Below are positions 32,721 to 42,558 of a stretch of DNA of 64,000 bases, piece by piece. The first letter of the stretch is position 1, and each line of letters starts with the position of its first letter. The position numbers and the translations under genes were made by a program. The DNA lies in contig NZ_SGXG01000001.1 of NCBI RefSeq assembly GCF_004216715.1, positions 558,001 through 622,000 of the forward strand, written 5' to 3'. The stretch is from Cecembia calidifontis. Its GTDB lineage: Bacteria; Bacteroidota; Bacteroidia; Cytophagales; Cyclobacteriaceae. Under the pieces are notes generated by a model, which was not told the origin of the DNA, did not search any database, and saw only the letters and a program-made list of their open reading frames with translations.

Positions 32721-34301
32721 TTATTGTTTAGCGTATTTGGTAGCCAAATCTTTCGCTGCCTGCTCAAGGATTTTACCCGCATCATCAATTTTATTTTTCA
32801 AAATCAACTCCAATGCTTCAGGGTACTGGCTCTTCAACAAGTTGTAGTATTCCGCTTCAAACTGCCTGGCTTTTTCCACAGGTACTTTATCCATATATCC
32901 TTTGGTGGAAGCATAGATAATGGCAACCTGAAGTTCAACAGGAACAGGTGAATACTGAGCTTGCTTAAGGATTTCCTGGTTTCTTCTACCTCTTTCGATT
33001 GTTCTTTTGGTGGAAGCATCCAAGTCAGAACCGAATTTAGCAAAGGCTTCCAATTCGCGGAACTGTGCCTGATCCAATTTTAGGGTACCTGCTACCTTTT
33101 TCATGGATTTGATTTGGGCGTTACCACCTACCCTGGATACAGAAATACCTACGTTGATGGCAGGACGGATACCGGAGTTGAAGAGGTTAGTTTCCAAGAA
33201 TATCTGACCATCTGTAATAGAAATCACGTTGGTTGGGATATAAGCGGAAACGTCACCCGCCTGAGTTTCGATAATTGGAAGTGCTGTCAAAGATCCTCCA
33301 CCTTTCACCATTGGTCGGATTGATTCAGGAAGATCGTTCATTTGTCTGGCAATTTCATCAGATGCGTTGATTTTAGCCGCTCTTTCCAACAATCTGGAGT
33401 GCAGGTAGAAAACGTCACCAGGATAAGCCTCACGTCCAGGAGGTCTTCTCAATAGTAGGGATACTTCCCTGTAAGCCACAGCCTGCTTGGAAAGATCATC
33501 ATAAATTACCAAAGCAGGACGTCCTGTATCACGGAAAAACTCACCGATACAAGCACCTGTAAACGGTGCAAAGAACTGCATTGGAGCAGGATCAGAGGCA
33601 GCAGCAGAAACCACCACGGAATAAGGAAGCGCTCCACCTTTTTCCAATGCAGCGACTATACCAGCTACGGTAGAAGCTTTCTGACCAACTGCAACATAGA
33701 TACAGAAAACAGGCTCACCTTTTTCGTAGAATTCTTTTTGGTTAAGGATGGTATCGATAGCCACAGCAGTTTTCCCTGTCTGACGGTCACCGATGATCAA
33801 TTCCCTCTGACCCCTACCGATAGGAATCATAGAGTCGATCGCTTTGATACCAGTCTGAAGGGGTTCAGTTACCGGTTGACGGTAAATTACCCCGGGAGCC
33901 TTACGCTCCAATGGCATTTCGTAAAGATCTCCTTGAATTGGACCTTTTCCGTCGATTGGATTACCAAGAGTATCCACTACCCTGCCAAGCATTCCTTCGC
34001 CTACCTTAATGGAAGCGATTTTCTTGGTTCTTTTTACATTGTCACCTTCCTTAACCAATTTGGAGTCACCGAACAACACGGCACCTACATTGTCCTCTTC
34101 AAGGTTAAGTACCATTGCTCTTAGCCCATTGTCAAATTCCAACAACTCACCGGCCTGTGCTTTGGAAAGTCCATATATACGGGCAACACCGTCACCTACC
34201 TGGAGTACGGTACCCACTTCTTCAAGTTCAGCCTCAGTTTTAACATTGGAGAGCTGCTCTCTCAATATTGCTGAAACTTCATCAGGTCTAACTTGTGCCA
34301 T
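32721..34301 (-). CDS. atpA: ATP synthase F1 subunit alpha
   Basis: 526 residues. The nucleotide site is [14 protein letters not shown] (P-loop near residue 170), followed by [46 protein letters not shown] with the alpha signature, and the arginine-finger region [14 protein letters not shown]. Alpha subunits form the F1 hexamer with beta, and their nucleotide sites are non-catalytic. The N-terminus [19 protein letters not shown] is the delta-binding part. Gap to atpH is 33 nt and to atpG 73 nt with a hairpin. Confidence 0.97.
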   Translation of the reverse strand: MAQVRPDEVSAILREQLSNVKTEAELEEVGTVLQVGDGVARIYGLSKAQAGELLEFDNGLRAMVLNLEEDNVGAVLFGDSKLVKEGDNVKRTKKIASIKVGEGMLGRVVDTLGNPIDGKGPIQGDLYEMPLERKAPGVIYRQPVTEPLQTGIKAIDSMIPIGRGQRELIIGDRQTGKTAVAIDTILNQKEFYEKGEPVFCIYVAVGQKASTVAGIVAALEKGGALPYSVVVSAAASDPAPMQFFAPFTGACIGEFFRDTGRPALVIYDDLSKQAVAYREVSLLLRRPPGREAYPGDVFYLHSRLLERAAKINASDEIARQMNDLPESIRPMVKGGGSLTALPIIETQAGDVSAYIPTNVISITDGQIFLETNLFNSGIRPAINVGISVSRVGGNAQIKSMKKVAGTLKLDQAQFRELEAFAKFGSDLDASTKRTIERGRRNQEILKQAQYSPVPVELQVAIIYASTKGYMDKVPVEKARQFEAEYYNLLKSQYPEALELILKNKIDDAGKILEQAAKDLATKYAKQ

Positions 34302-34334
34302 TATATTTTTTATTAAATGTTATGCGATAAATTA

Positions 34335-34895
34335 TTAATACATCTTGACGAAATATCTCTGAGCAAATTTCAACCTCAGGTTGCGCAATTTCCCACTCAA
34401 AGAATCGTCAAGCAATCTGTCATTTACTTTTAGAACAAAACCGCCTATTAGGCTTTGATCAATTTTTTCAATAAGCTCAACCTTTTCCAGACCGGAAATT
34501 TCTTTAACAATTTCCACGAAACTTTTCTTCAATTCTTCGGTAAGAGGGAGGGTAGTGGTCACCTCCGCCACTTGAATACCCATATGCTGATTGTACTGCC
34601 TTTTAAACTCCTTCGCCGTACTGATCAGGTTATTGGATCTGTTTTTCCTGGTGATGATATCGAAAAAACTCAAAGTAATGGGATTACCTGTTTTTTCGAA
34701 CAATGCTTTCAACACGTTATGCTTTTTATCAGAATTGACTATTGGACTGTTGAGAAGAAGAACGATCTCCCTGTTTTGAGCTGCAATTTCCAATAACTGA
34801 TTCACATCCCTGTTCACTTCTTCCAGCTGATTCTTTTCAACTGAAAGCTCCAATAGTGCTTTGGCATAGCGGGATGCAACTTTGATATCTGACAT
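34335..34895 (-). CDS. atpH: ATP synthase F1 subunit delta
   Basis: 186 residues of the OSCP/delta family: VASRYAKALLELSVEKNQLEEV at the N-terminus and the C-terminal strand pair VELIEKIDQSLIGGFVLKVNDRLLDDSLSGKLRNLR. It joins the peripheral stalk (b subunits) to the top of the alpha subunits. It starts 2 nt after the atpF stop, which suggests coupled translation. Confidence 0.94.
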   Translation of the reverse strand: MSDIKVASRYAKALLELSVEKNQLEEVNRDVNQLLEIAAQNREIVLLLNSPIVNSDKKHNVLKALFEKTGNPITLSFFDIITRKNRSNNLISTAKEFKRQYNQHMGIQVAEVTTTLPLTEELKKSFVEIVKEISGLEKVELIEKIDQSLIGGFVLKVNDRLLDDSLSGKLRNLRLKFAQRYFVKMY

Positions 34896-34897
34896 AA

Positions 34898-35392
34898 TTA
34901 GTTCAGCTTAAGATCTTTAACCAATTCTTCTACTAAAGCCTGCTGAGCTTTTTCATCAGCAAAGTTCTTTTTAAGCAATTTCTCTGCAATATTCAAGGAA
35001 AGAACCCCTACCTGAACTTTAACTTCTTCCAAAGCTGCTTGCTTTTCGGTTTCAATAGCCGCTTTCGCGTTTTCGATCATTCTGGCACCTTCAGCCTGTG
35101 CTTTTTCCTTAGCTTCTTCCACAATCTGCTTGGCAGTTTCAGTAGCCTTCAAAAGCATTTGATCTCTTTCAATTTTGGCCTCTTGAAGGATTTTCTCATT
35201 CTCTGCTTTGAGATTGGCCATTTCATTTCTGGCAATTTCTGCCGACTTGAGCGCATCTTCAATACTTTTTTCCCGCTCATCCAGTGCTGCCAGGATAGGC
35301 TTCCAGGCAAATTTCATCAACAAAAACAAGAGGGCCAGGAAACCAATCAGTTGCCAGATAATCAGCCCGGAGCTAGGTAATATAAGATCCAT
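34898..35392 (-). CDS. atpF: ATP synthase Fo subunit b
   Basis: 164 residues: one N-terminal membrane helix (SGLIIWQLIGFLALLFLLMKFAW) and then a long charged helix (KPILAALDEREKSIEDALKSAEIARNE onward) that forms the peripheral-stalk coiled coil. Two copies hold the alpha/beta head still. The gap upstream to atpE is 81 nt and contains a hairpin. Confidence 0.94.
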   Translation of the reverse strand: MDLILPSSGLIIWQLIGFLALLFLLMKFAWKPILAALDEREKSIEDALKSAEIARNEMANLKAENEKILQEAKIERDQMLLKATETAKQIVEEAKEKAQAEGARMIENAKAAIETEKQAALEEVKVQVGVLSLNIAEKLLKKNFADEKAQQALVEELVKDLKLN

Positions 35393-35435
35393 GTATGGTT
35401 AGATTTATAATTTCGGATTTGTTCAAATTAAAGTA

Positions 35436-35460
35436 AGGGACCAGCCAAGCGCTGATCCCT
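35436..35460 (-). other. Hairpin in the atpE-atpF gap
   Basis: AGGGA/TCCCT with inner CAGC/GCTG (one C-A mismatch) and loop CAAGC. A stem after atpE could protect the atpE message, since about ten c subunits are needed per complex. Alternatively it is a weak terminator. Confidence 0.45.
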
Positions 35461-35473
35461 TTTTCTTTTGTTC

Positions 35474-35740
<267 letters not shown>

Positions 35741-35774
35741 TTATTATTTATAAATTGAACAAAGAAATTTCTAA

Positions 35775-36794
35775 TTAATGATGCTCATGATCTGCCACTG
35801 CCGCACCGATATACATCGCTGAAAACAGGGTAAATACATAAGCCTGAATAGTGGCAACTAATAATTCGATGATATTAAGGAAAGTTACCATCAAAGTACT
35901 CACCACACCGATTGCATAGGATTCAAATATGAAGACCAGTGCAATGAATGCCAAAATCACAATGTGACCTGCTGTAATGGCTACAAACAAACGGACCATC
36001 AAGGCGAATGGCTTCGTGAATAAACCAATGATTTCTACGGGAACAATCACCAACAACAAAGGAACAGGCACGCCTGGGGTCATGAATACGTGCTTCCAAT
36101 ATTCTTTATTACCATTCACGTTGACCACAATGAAAGTCAATACAGCTAAAGTCATGGTCACTGCAATATTTCCGGTCAGGTTGGCCGCACCTGGCATCAA
36201 GCCCATCAGGTTCCCAATCCAGATAAAGAAAAATAAAGTCAACAGATACGGAACAAATTTCCTGTACTTAGGACCAATGGCCTTGTGGGCAATTTCATCT
36301 CTTACAAAAACAACGATTGGCTCTATGAGTGCTGCAGCACCTTTTGGTGCACTGATTCCGTTTTTCTTGTAATGTTTAGCAGCAGATAGCACCAAGCTTG
36401 CCATCACGATGATTAACAAGAACATCATGGCCACATTTTTTGTGATGGAAAGGTCTGTGAAGGCTCTTCCATCTACACTATAGAGGTGCTCATGTTCATC
36501 TATGTAGTAGCCGTTATGCGCAAATGCTTTTCCAAATTTGTGGGTCTCCGGATCCTGGAAGTCGGAGGACATGTAAAATTCCAAACCTCTGTCTGAAGAA
36601 TAAATAATAACCGGCAAAGGAAGGGTCAAGTGTGTGTGTCCGAAGGTGGCAAAATGCCATTCGTATGAATCCTTGATGTGATGCATGATAAAGCCAGTTT
36701 TGTCTTCATCATCCCCAGCAGCGGACACAGGTGTGGACAACGTTAGGAAAAACGCTGAAAATAAAACACTTAAGTAAAGGAACTTACGGAGCAT
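35775..36794 (-). CDS. atpB: ATP synthase Fo subunit a
   Basis: 339 residues. A signal-like N-terminus (FLYLSVLFSAFFLTLSTPVSA) and a periplasmic extension of about 90 residues precede the five to six membrane helices, the longer form usual in Bacteroidota. The essential Arg is in PFALMVRLFVAITAGHIVILAF. The subunit forms the half-channels for protons against the c-ring. It opens the Fo part of the operon, following two small membrane protein genes. Confidence 0.94.
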   Translation of the reverse strand: MLRKFLYLSVLFSAFFLTLSTPVSAAGDDEDKTGFIMHHIKDSYEWHFATFGHTHLTLPLPVIIYSSDRGLEFYMSSDFQDPETHKFGKAFAHNGYYIDEHEHLYSVDGRAFTDLSITKNVAMMFLLIIVMASLVLSAAKHYKKNGISAPKGAAALIEPIVVFVRDEIAHKAIGPKYRKFVPYLLTLFFFIWIGNLMGLMPGAANLTGNIAVTMTLAVLTFIVVNVNGNKEYWKHVFMTPGVPVPLLLVIVPVEIIGLFTKPFALMVRLFVAITAGHIVILAFIALVFIFESYAIGVVSTLMVTFLNIIELLVATIQAYVFTLFSAMYIGAAVADHEHH

Positions 36795-36813
36795 CTAATC
36801 GAGTATTTAGGTC

Positions 36814-37200
36814 CTATTTTGAAATCGGGCGCAAATTAGTTATTAACCCGTACATATCAAATAATAAGTAAAACAAATAAATGACAAAAAAATTAATTAC
36901 AAACAGAATTAAATTTTCTTGCCCCAAAACCAGCATAACTACCACAAATGCGATACTTGCTAAAAATCTTATTCCTATTGTGCCCATTAAAATATTGGCA
37001 GAATTTTCTTTGCTTATGGAAAGCAAATAATGTGCAAAAATACCTGTTAACCAGGTTAAAATCAAAAAGAACGAAATGATCTTCCAGATGCTCTCATGGA
37101 CCCAATTCAAATGGAAAACCTCTTTGATTAGATAGACCAAGCCTGCAATGGTCAGGGTCAACAATAGCAGTTTTACGGTAAGATTTAGAATTTGTTTCAT
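36814..37200 (-). CDS. Small membrane protein, AtpI-like position
   Basis: 128 residues from ATG 37200 (MKQILNLTVKLLLLTL; the frame is open to 37221). There are four hydrophobic helices with short loops and no conserved charged motif except Asp/Tyr near the end (YLLFDMYGLITNLRPISK). The position between AtpZ and AtpB is where atpI is found in many operons, so a role in Fo assembly or Mg2+ supply is inferred from context only. Its stop is 20 nt before atpB. Confidence 0.6.
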   Translation of the reverse strand: MKQILNLTVKLLLLTLTIAGLVYLIKEVFHLNWVHESIWKIISFFLILTWLTGIFAHYLLSISKENSANILMGTIGIRFLASIAFVVVMLVLGQENLILFVINFFVIYLFYLLFDMYGLITNLRPISK

Positions 37201-37241
37201 TTCCAGGAAATAAGGATGCAAAGCTACTGCTTTTTAGCTTC

Positions 37242-37475
37242 TTATTCTTGGTTTTCATCATTTTTCATGGAAATGTACAACTGATAAAAAGCCAACACTA
37301 TAGAAAGAAAACAAAAAAGTAAAAGCCAAACGGGAAATTTCATTTGGCTTTTTTGTTGTATATACCAGCCAAGTGCTGTGCCAAGGCCAATTACTGCAAA
37401 CATTTGAAAAGAAAGGCCCAGGTATTTGAATACCTGTTGTTGCCTAGTCTGCTGCGAATTCTTTTTCGGGCACAT
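37242..37475 (-). CDS. atpZ: AtpZ/AtpI family protein
   Basis: 77 residues with two membrane helices (FKYLGLSFQMFAVIGLGTALGWYIQQK and FPVWLLLFCFLSIVLAFYQLYISM), the AtpZ pattern with GxxLGxxI in the first helix. It is thought to help c-ring assembly or Mg2+ handling in F-ATPases. ATG 37475 lies inside the bactofilin gene (32-nt overlap), so the genes are translationally coupled. The overlap strengthens the case that bactofilin is in the same transcript as the ATPase genes. Confidence 0.8.
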   Translation of the reverse strand: MCPKKNSQQTRQQQVFKYLGLSFQMFAVIGLGTALGWYIQQKSQMKFPVWLLLFCFLSIVLAFYQLYISMKNDENQE

Positions 37476-37869
37476 TCAGCTTTTCTGCTTTTCGAGTTTT
37501 GGATAGCTCAACTGATCCCATTTGACACTTCCCGTTGAAGGTAGCTCCATTTTCTACTACCAGCTTTTTGGTAATGATATCTCCAGTAACCAAAGCGGAT
37601 TTTTTTAGATAAAGGATTTCAGTACAGGTTACCTGGCCTTCTATCTTTCCGGATATTTCTGCTTCAGCTGAATAGAGATTTCCTTTTATGAAAGCAGACT
37701 CCCCTATGACAATCTTACTTTTTGATTTGACCACACCCTCAACGGCACCTTCAACTCTGATATTGCCCTGGGCTTCAATGTCGCCTTTGATCTGGGTTTC
37801 TTTTGCAATGACGTTGCTGGAGTTAACCATTTCCACAACGGATTTTTTTTCTTCGGCTTTATTAAACAT
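37444..37869 (-). CDS. Bactofilin
   Basis: 141 residues with the repeating short beta-strands of the bactofilin (DUF583) helix: IAKETQIKGDIEAQGNIRVEGAVEGVVKSKSKIVIGESAFIKGNLYS, with tails at both ends. Bactofilins polymerise without nucleotides into membrane-linked filaments that position cell-wall enzymes. It lies 2 nt after an M23 peptidase gene on the same strand, the classic bactofilin/LytM pairing that shapes the wall in several bacteria. The 3' end overlaps atpZ. Confidence 0.92.
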   Translation of the reverse strand: MFNKAEEKKSVVEMVNSSNVIAKETQIKGDIEAQGNIRVEGAVEGVVKSKSKIVIGESAFIKGNLYSAEAEISGKIEGQVTCTEILYLKKSALVTGDIITKKLVVENGATFNGKCQMGSVELSKTRKAEKLNVPEKEFAAD

Positions 37870-37871
37870 AA

Positions 37872-38741
37872 TTAATTGAAAGAAATGAAATCTTGGGGAT
37901 TAAGCGGAGAACCTTTATACCACATTTCGAAATGCAAATGAGGTCCGGTGGTGAGTTCTCCTGTATTTCCTATGATAGAAATGATTTCACCACCTTTTAC
38001 TACATCTCCAATGTTCTTCAATATTACCGAATTATGTTTATAAATGGAAATCAATTCGTTGGTATGTTGAACTGCCACCACATATCCGGTCCCTAAAGTC
38101 CAGGAGGTGAAGATAACCGTCCCATCCGCTATGGATTTGACTGGCTCGTTTTCTTTAGCCACAACATCTATTCCAAAGTGATCTTTAGTAGGATCAAAAA
38201 TTGAAGTAACCACTCCTTTAAGCGGAGGGAAAAAATACGTTTCACCGATAAATCCGCCATCAGGTGCCTGAACCCTCGCTTCTTCCAAAGGCAGCCCTCT
38301 CATCTCCTGCAAAATGCTTAATGTCGCTTCACTGGGCTCGAAATTAAACTCGGGATTGAGCCTTTTGGCAAAAGGCATGGTATCCAAAGTTTCCTGGTCC
38401 TCAAATATTTCAGTTTCACCTGAAATGATCCTTTGGATATTTTTCACGTAATTGTCTTTTCGGATTACTTCAAGCCTTAAAGAATCCACAGTCTCTGACA
38501 TTTTAAAAAGAAGTGCAGTGTTTTCGGAATCTCGGTAACTTGGATCAAACCAGGCTTTTAAAAGTGTTTTTGACATGATCAATGAAAAACCAAAAATCAA
38601 AATAAAAATCAATGCCAATATAGAAAGCATCCTTCCTGTAGAAATGCTGAAAGAAGTTATGACAGAAAAGTCCTGTTCTTTTCTGATGACTATAAGGAAT
38701 TTGGCCTTAAGCGACTGAATAAACCTGCCGGGTGTTTTCAA
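37872..38741 (-). CDS. M23 (LytM) family metallopeptidase, membrane-anchored
   Basis: About 290 residues with one membrane anchor (MLSILALIFILIFGFSLIM) and a C-terminal LytM domain. Zinc ligands and catalytic His are seen: HFGIDVVAKENEPVKSIADGTVIF (HxxxD) and GPHLHFEMW (HxH), with GNTGELTTGPHLH. The enzyme cuts peptide crosslinks of peptidoglycan in the periplasm. The frame is open to 38822, but the bases up to there belong to an IS end and a promoter, so I prefer TTG 38741, about 20 nt after the predicted transcript start. No ATG is available before the anchor. Confidence 0.85.
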   Translation of the reverse strand: MKTPGRFIQSLKAKFLIVIRKEQDFSVITSFSISTGRMLSILALIFILIFGFSLIMSKTLLKAWFDPSYRDSENTALLFKMSETVDSLRLEVIRKDNYVKNIQRIISGETEIFEDQETLDTMPFAKRLNPEFNFEPSEATLSILQEMRGLPLEEARVQAPDGGFIGETYFFPPLKGVVTSIFDPTKDHFGIDVVAKENEPVKSIADGTVIFTSWTLGTGYVVAVQHTNELISIYKHNSVILKNIGDVVKGGEIISIIGNTGELTTGPHLHFEMWYKGSPLNPQDFISFN

Positions 38742-38768
38742 TGCAGTAGATTTTTGGTTTCCAAGATT

Positions 38769-38776
38769 CAAAAATA
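38769..38776 (-). promoter_or_regulatory. Promoter of the M23-bactofilin-ATPase operon
   Basis: On the minus strand TATTTTTG (TAnnTTTG -7 box) at 38769-38776 is preceded by TTG with an 18-nt spacer. Predicted transcription begins near 38762, and the TTG start at 38741 follows about 20 nt later. Confidence 0.6.
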
Positions 38777-38888
38777 TGAATATCCGCCTACATACAAGTG
38801 GGCAAATTTTATACTTTGACAATAAGTGTCAATAACTTTCAGGGCTGAATTGTAAGTGTTTAATTGGCTGTAAATAAATAAGAAGGCC

Positions 38889-39809
38889 ATGAATATTCTA
38901 CAATTCAATGAAAGATATCCTGATGAGGCAAGTTGCATCCATTACTTGAAGGAACAAAGGGAAAGAGAAGGTGTCATTTGCAAGAATTGTAATTCCAAGG
39001 ATCACTACTGGCTTAATTCTCTCAATATGTTCCAATGTAAACATTGTAAATTTAGGACAGGACTGAAAAATGGTACTATTATGGAAAACAGCAAGTTACC
39101 ATTGAGGACTTGGTTGCTTGCAATGACTCTTGTAAGCGCAACCAAGAAGGGATTTAGCTGCCTTGAACTACAGAGGCAGATGGGTCATAGCAGATACGAG
39201 ACTGTTTTCAGACTGTATCACAAGCTCCGGGAAGCAATGGGTAAACGTGACAGCCAATATAAACTAGAAGATATGGTTGAATATGATGAGGCTTTTGTAA
39301 GCAAGGCAACAAAATCTTCGGAAAAGACGAAGCTGAAGAAAGGCCGTGGAAGCCAAAAACAAGCTACTGTCGCTGTTATGGCTGAATCATCTATTCTTGA
39401 AGACCTAATTACTGGAGAAAAGGACAAAAGCTGCAGATATTTCAAGATGGTCAAAATAGATAACTTGAAGGCAAAAACAGCCGAAAAACTGATAAAAGGA
39501 CTGATTGACAAAAAAGCCGTGCTCCAAACTGATGAAAGTACGACTTATGCTAACCTAGAAGATTGTATCGATGTTCACGTGAGCGAATTATCTTCCACAA
39601 AAGAGGGCAAGTTCAACCTCAAATGGGCACATATAGCAATAAGCAACCTTAAAAGGGATTTACAGAAGTACCATATGGTTTCAGAAAAGATGCTTCAAAA
39701 CTATCTCAATGAATTCTGTTATAAACTAAACCGAAGATACTTTGGTAAAAAACTCTTTGATAGACTTGTTATTGCGAGCATTTGCCCCTACTTGTATACA
39801 AGCGGATAA
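38889..39809 (+). CDS. IS1595 family (ISXO2-like) transposase
   Basis: 306 residues. The N-terminal zinc ribbon has Cys31, Cys34, Cys50 and Cys53. The DDE-type core shows VEYDEAFVSK (first Asp), LQTDESTTYANL (second Asp), FNLKWAHIAISNLKRDL (the Asn/His-containing block) and YLNEFCYKLNRRYF (Glu block). It cuts and rejoins DNA at the inverted ends in a copy/paste or cut/paste fashion. The gene appears intact, so it may still be active. It is transcribed toward sprE/porW. Confidence 0.9.
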   Translation: MNILQFNERYPDEASCIHYLKEQREREGVICKNCNSKDHYWLNSLNMFQCKHCKFRTGLKNGTIMENSKLPLRTWLLAMTLVSATKKGFSCLELQRQMGHSRYETVFRLYHKLREAMGKRDSQYKLEDMVEYDEAFVSKATKSSEKTKLKKGRGSQKQATVAVMAESSILEDLITGEKDKSCRYFKMVKIDNLKAKTAEKLIKGLIDKKAVLQTDESTTYANLEDCIDVHVSELSSTKEGKFNLKWAHIAISNLKRDLQKYHMVSEKMLQNYLNEFCYKLNRRYFGKKLFDRLVIASICPYLYTSG

Positions 39810-39850
39810 TCATATTCAAAAATATAATAATAAACGGAAGCGTTTAATAA

Positions 39851-39881
39851 TTTGATACAAAACCAGTAATTTGTGACTTTG
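39851..39881 (+). promoter_or_regulatory. Promoter in the IS end driving sprE/porW
   Basis: TTTG at 39851-39854 and TGACTTTG at 39874-39881 (one mismatch to TAnnTTTG) are 19 nt apart. The start point would be near 39888, just before the ATG at 39893, so the message is almost leaderless. Both boxes lie inside the proposed IS end. Confidence 0.5.
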
Positions 39882-39892
39882 TCAAACAAGCA

Positions 39893-42532
39893 ATGATGCG
39901 TGGGTATTTTACAAGTTTAGGGATTATCGCTGTAATTTTCTTAACAGCGTGCTCCTCAGAAAAAAACACTTTTACCAATAGGTGGTTCCATAACACCACA
40001 TCCCGATACAATGCGGTTTTTTATGCAAAAGCCAATATTGAGGAACTCGAAAAAGCCATCGCAAAAAACCATAGGGAAGATTTCACCCAAGTCTTACCCA
40101 TTTTTTATCCTGTAGATAGCGCTTTGATAGAACAAAATGAAGAGCTGTTGGATGATGTCCGGGGATTTGCCTCTAAGGCCATTGATTGGCATAGAATTTC
40201 CAAATGGGTGGATGATTCTTATTTTCTTTTGGGCCTCGCAGATTACTATGATGCCAAATTTGATGAATCATCCAACACATTCCGTTACCTGAATGTAAAT
40301 AGCAAGAAAAAAAGGGTGAGGCACAGAAGCCTTATCCAACTCATGCGACAATTTACAGACCTTGGGAATTTTGAAGATGCGGCATATGTCATCGAATATT
40401 TATCTAAGGAACCCGGTATCAGCAAAGAAAATAAGTTTTTATTGTACAAAACCCTTGCTTACTACTATGAAAAAAGGCAGGACGTGAATGGAAAAATCGG
40501 TGCCTTGGACAGGACGCTTGGCTTGACCAAAGACAAGAAGGAAAAATCAAGAATAAACTTCATCCTGGGACAACTTTACCAAAGAGAAGGTTTGGATGCT
40601 TTGGCCTATAGTTATTACAGAGAAGCAGTTAAAGGGAACCCTCCTTATGAAAGGGCATTTTTTGCCCAACTATTTGCTCAGCAAGTAGCTGAACTTAACA
40701 AGAGCAAAGATGTGAAAAGGGTTAGAAACTATTATGATGAATTACTTAAAGACAGTAAAAACAGAGATTTGAGAGATGTTATCCTCTACGAAAAAGCCAT
40801 GTTTGAATTTAAACAGGAAAACATAGAGGAGGCTGAAAATTTACTGAAACAAGCAGCTAAAAAGGAGGGCAGGAATCCCCTTCAGAAAGGCTATATCTAC
40901 CAAAAATTAGCTGAAATCAATTATGAAATCAAAAAGGATTTCAAGGCTACAAAATATTACCTGGATTCAGCATTGGCTTCCATACGCCCCACTGATAAAA
41001 TTTACACTGAAATCAATCAAAAAAAGGGGATTTTTGACAATTATGTGATGCATTATGAAACGATAAACAAAAACGACAGTCTTATCCGCCTTTCACAAAT
41101 GAGTGCAGAGGAGCAGGAATTGGTTGCTGAAATGTTTATCAAACAGGAAGAAGAGCGGCTCTTGAGGGAAGCAGAACAAAAATCCGAACAGCGTTCTTCA
41201 GGAATTTTTGATAACCTCTTGGCTTTTGGAGGTCGAGGTTCAGGTGAGTCTTTCTATTTTGACAACACTTTGGCCATGCAAAGGGGCTCCATTGAGTTTT
41301 ATAGAAACTGGGGCACCCGGCCCCTTGATGATAACTGGAGGAGAAATGTACAAGGATTCCAGTCCGGAGGTAGGGATACTGGGTCCATGGGCTCCCGTAC
41401 CGAAATCAGAGATGAATCCGGCCCAGAAGAACCTGGCAGCACTATTGGTCAGCTGCCGGACAAACAAAGCCTTTTGGCACAAATTCCAAAGACAGAAGAA
41501 GAAGTTAACCAACTCAGGGAAGAATTGGAAGATTCCTATTTTGAATTGGGAAAACTCCTCTTTTTTGATTTTAAAGAAGCATTGATGAGTATTGAATATT
41601 TGGAAAATCTCATCACCACCTATCCCAATTCCAGCAAAAAGGCTGAAGCTTATTATATCCTATTCTTGGCTAACCAGGAAATTAACGGCAACCCACAGCT
41701 CTATGCACAGAGGCTGAACAGGGAGTTTCCTGAATCACCTTTCACCTTTTCTGTGAACAATCCTGATGCCATCAAGGGCAATCAGGCTTTTTTGGAATCC
41801 TCAAGGCTTTATAAAAAAGCCTATGAACAGTATTATGCAGGGAATTTTGCAGCGGCAAGAGGAACGATCCGATCAACCCTAGAAAACTATCCTCTCACCA
41901 AGAATACCGATAGATTATTGTTATTGGATATTATGGTATCTGGAAAAATCGACGACAAGGAAAGGTATAAAAACAGGTTGGAAAATTACATTCAAACCAC
42001 TGAAGAACCCCAATTGGTAAAATTGGCAAGAAATATGCTATTGGCATTAACAGGAGAACAAGAAGAAGTCAAATCGGAAAGTGCAGAAGTGGCAATGGAA
42101 TCTCAGGTTATGGAAGAGCAAATTGCAGATGCTGAACAGGAATTGGAAAATGAAGAAGACTCCCCATTCCGTGAAAATCCTAACCAAACTCATATATTTG
42201 TCATCGCTTTGGATCCGGAAAAAGCCAGGGAATCCAAAAACCTGTTGGCAGACCTTGAATCATTTCATGCGCAAAATTTTGCCAATTCAAGACTCCGTAC
42301 AGGAAATATGAACCTTAATCGCCAAGAAGTGATTTTTATAGTGAGCCCCTTCAGCAATGCTGAACGTGCAAAAGAATATAGGAACAAATTCATGAACGAT
42401 TTCAATTCTAATTCCCTGGAAAAAAATGACAAAGAAAACAGCTTCTTAATTTCCATCGAGAACTTCCAGGAGCTCAACAGACGTAAAAACCTCAATGAGT
42501 ACCGTCAATTCTACAGAAGAGTTTATAAATAA
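39893..42532 (+). CDS. SprE/PorW-like TPR lipoprotein (type IX secretion accessory)
   Basis: 879 residues. The N-terminus MMRGYFTSLGIIAVIFLTACSS is a lipoprotein signal (LTAC lipobox), followed by NTFTNRWFHNTTSRYNAVFYAKANIEELEK, the start block I recognise in SprE/PorW proteins. Tetratricopeptide-like helix pairs fill residues about 90-400 and 540-720; a low-complexity Ser/Arg/Glu stretch lies between. The last 130 residues (HIFVIALDPEKARESKNLL, IFIVSPFSNAERAKEYRNKF) look like a pair of SPOR-like folds. In other Bacteroidota the protein is needed for T9SS secretion and gliding. It sits directly after the IS1595-type element and 26 nt before a PBP1A gene. Confidence 0.8.
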   Translation: MMRGYFTSLGIIAVIFLTACSSEKNTFTNRWFHNTTSRYNAVFYAKANIEELEKAIAKNHREDFTQVLPIFYPVDSALIEQNEELLDDVRGFASKAIDWHRISKWVDDSYFLLGLADYYDAKFDESSNTFRYLNVNSKKKRVRHRSLIQLMRQFTDLGNFEDAAYVIEYLSKEPGISKENKFLLYKTLAYYYEKRQDVNGKIGALDRTLGLTKDKKEKSRINFILGQLYQREGLDALAYSYYREAVKGNPPYERAFFAQLFAQQVAELNKSKDVKRVRNYYDELLKDSKNRDLRDVILYEKAMFEFKQENIEEAENLLKQAAKKEGRNPLQKGYIYQKLAEINYEIKKDFKATKYYLDSALASIRPTDKIYTEINQKKGIFDNYVMHYETINKNDSLIRLSQMSAEEQELVAEMFIKQEEERLLREAEQKSEQRSSGIFDNLLAFGGRGSGESFYFDNTLAMQRGSIEFYRNWGTRPLDDNWRRNVQGFQSGGRDTGSMGSRTEIRDESGPEEPGSTIGQLPDKQSLLAQIPKTEEEVNQLREELEDSYFELGKLLFFDFKEALMSIEYLENLITTYPNSSKKAEAYYILFLANQEINGNPQLYAQRLNREFPESPFTFSVNNPDAIKGNQAFLESSRLYKKAYEQYYAGNFAAARGTIRSTLENYPLTKNTDRLLLLDIMVSGKIDDKERYKNRLENYIQTTEEPQLVKLARNMLLALTGEQEEVKSESAEVAMESQVMEEQIADAEQELENEEDSPFRENPNQTHIFVIALDPEKARESKNLLADLESFHAQNFANSRLRTGNMNLNRQEVIFIVSPFSNAERAKEYRNKFMNDFNSNSLEKNDKENSFLISIENFQELNRRKNLNEYRQFYRRVYK

Positions 42533-42558
42533 CAGTACATCAATACGTTTAAATCATA

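Larger units (their letters stand above)
38815..39886 (+). mobile_element. IS1595-type insertion sequence
   Basis: The transposase gene is framed by imperfect inverted ends. TTTGACAATAAGTGTCAATAAC starts at 38815; TTGTCAAA closes at 39886, and about 17 of 20 positions pair when two small gaps are allowed. The element would be 1072 bp. No 8-bp target duplication (the family norm) is visible, so the copy is either old or the ends are misplaced. Confidence 0.55.

Noticed and set aside
38742..38822. N-terminal extension of the M23 peptidase to TTG 38822
   Set aside because: It contains a -7 promoter box and part of the IS end, so it is unlikely to be translated.
38815..39886. Target-site duplication for the IS1595-type element
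   Set aside because: The 8 bp flanking each proposed end do not match, so no duplication is claimed.
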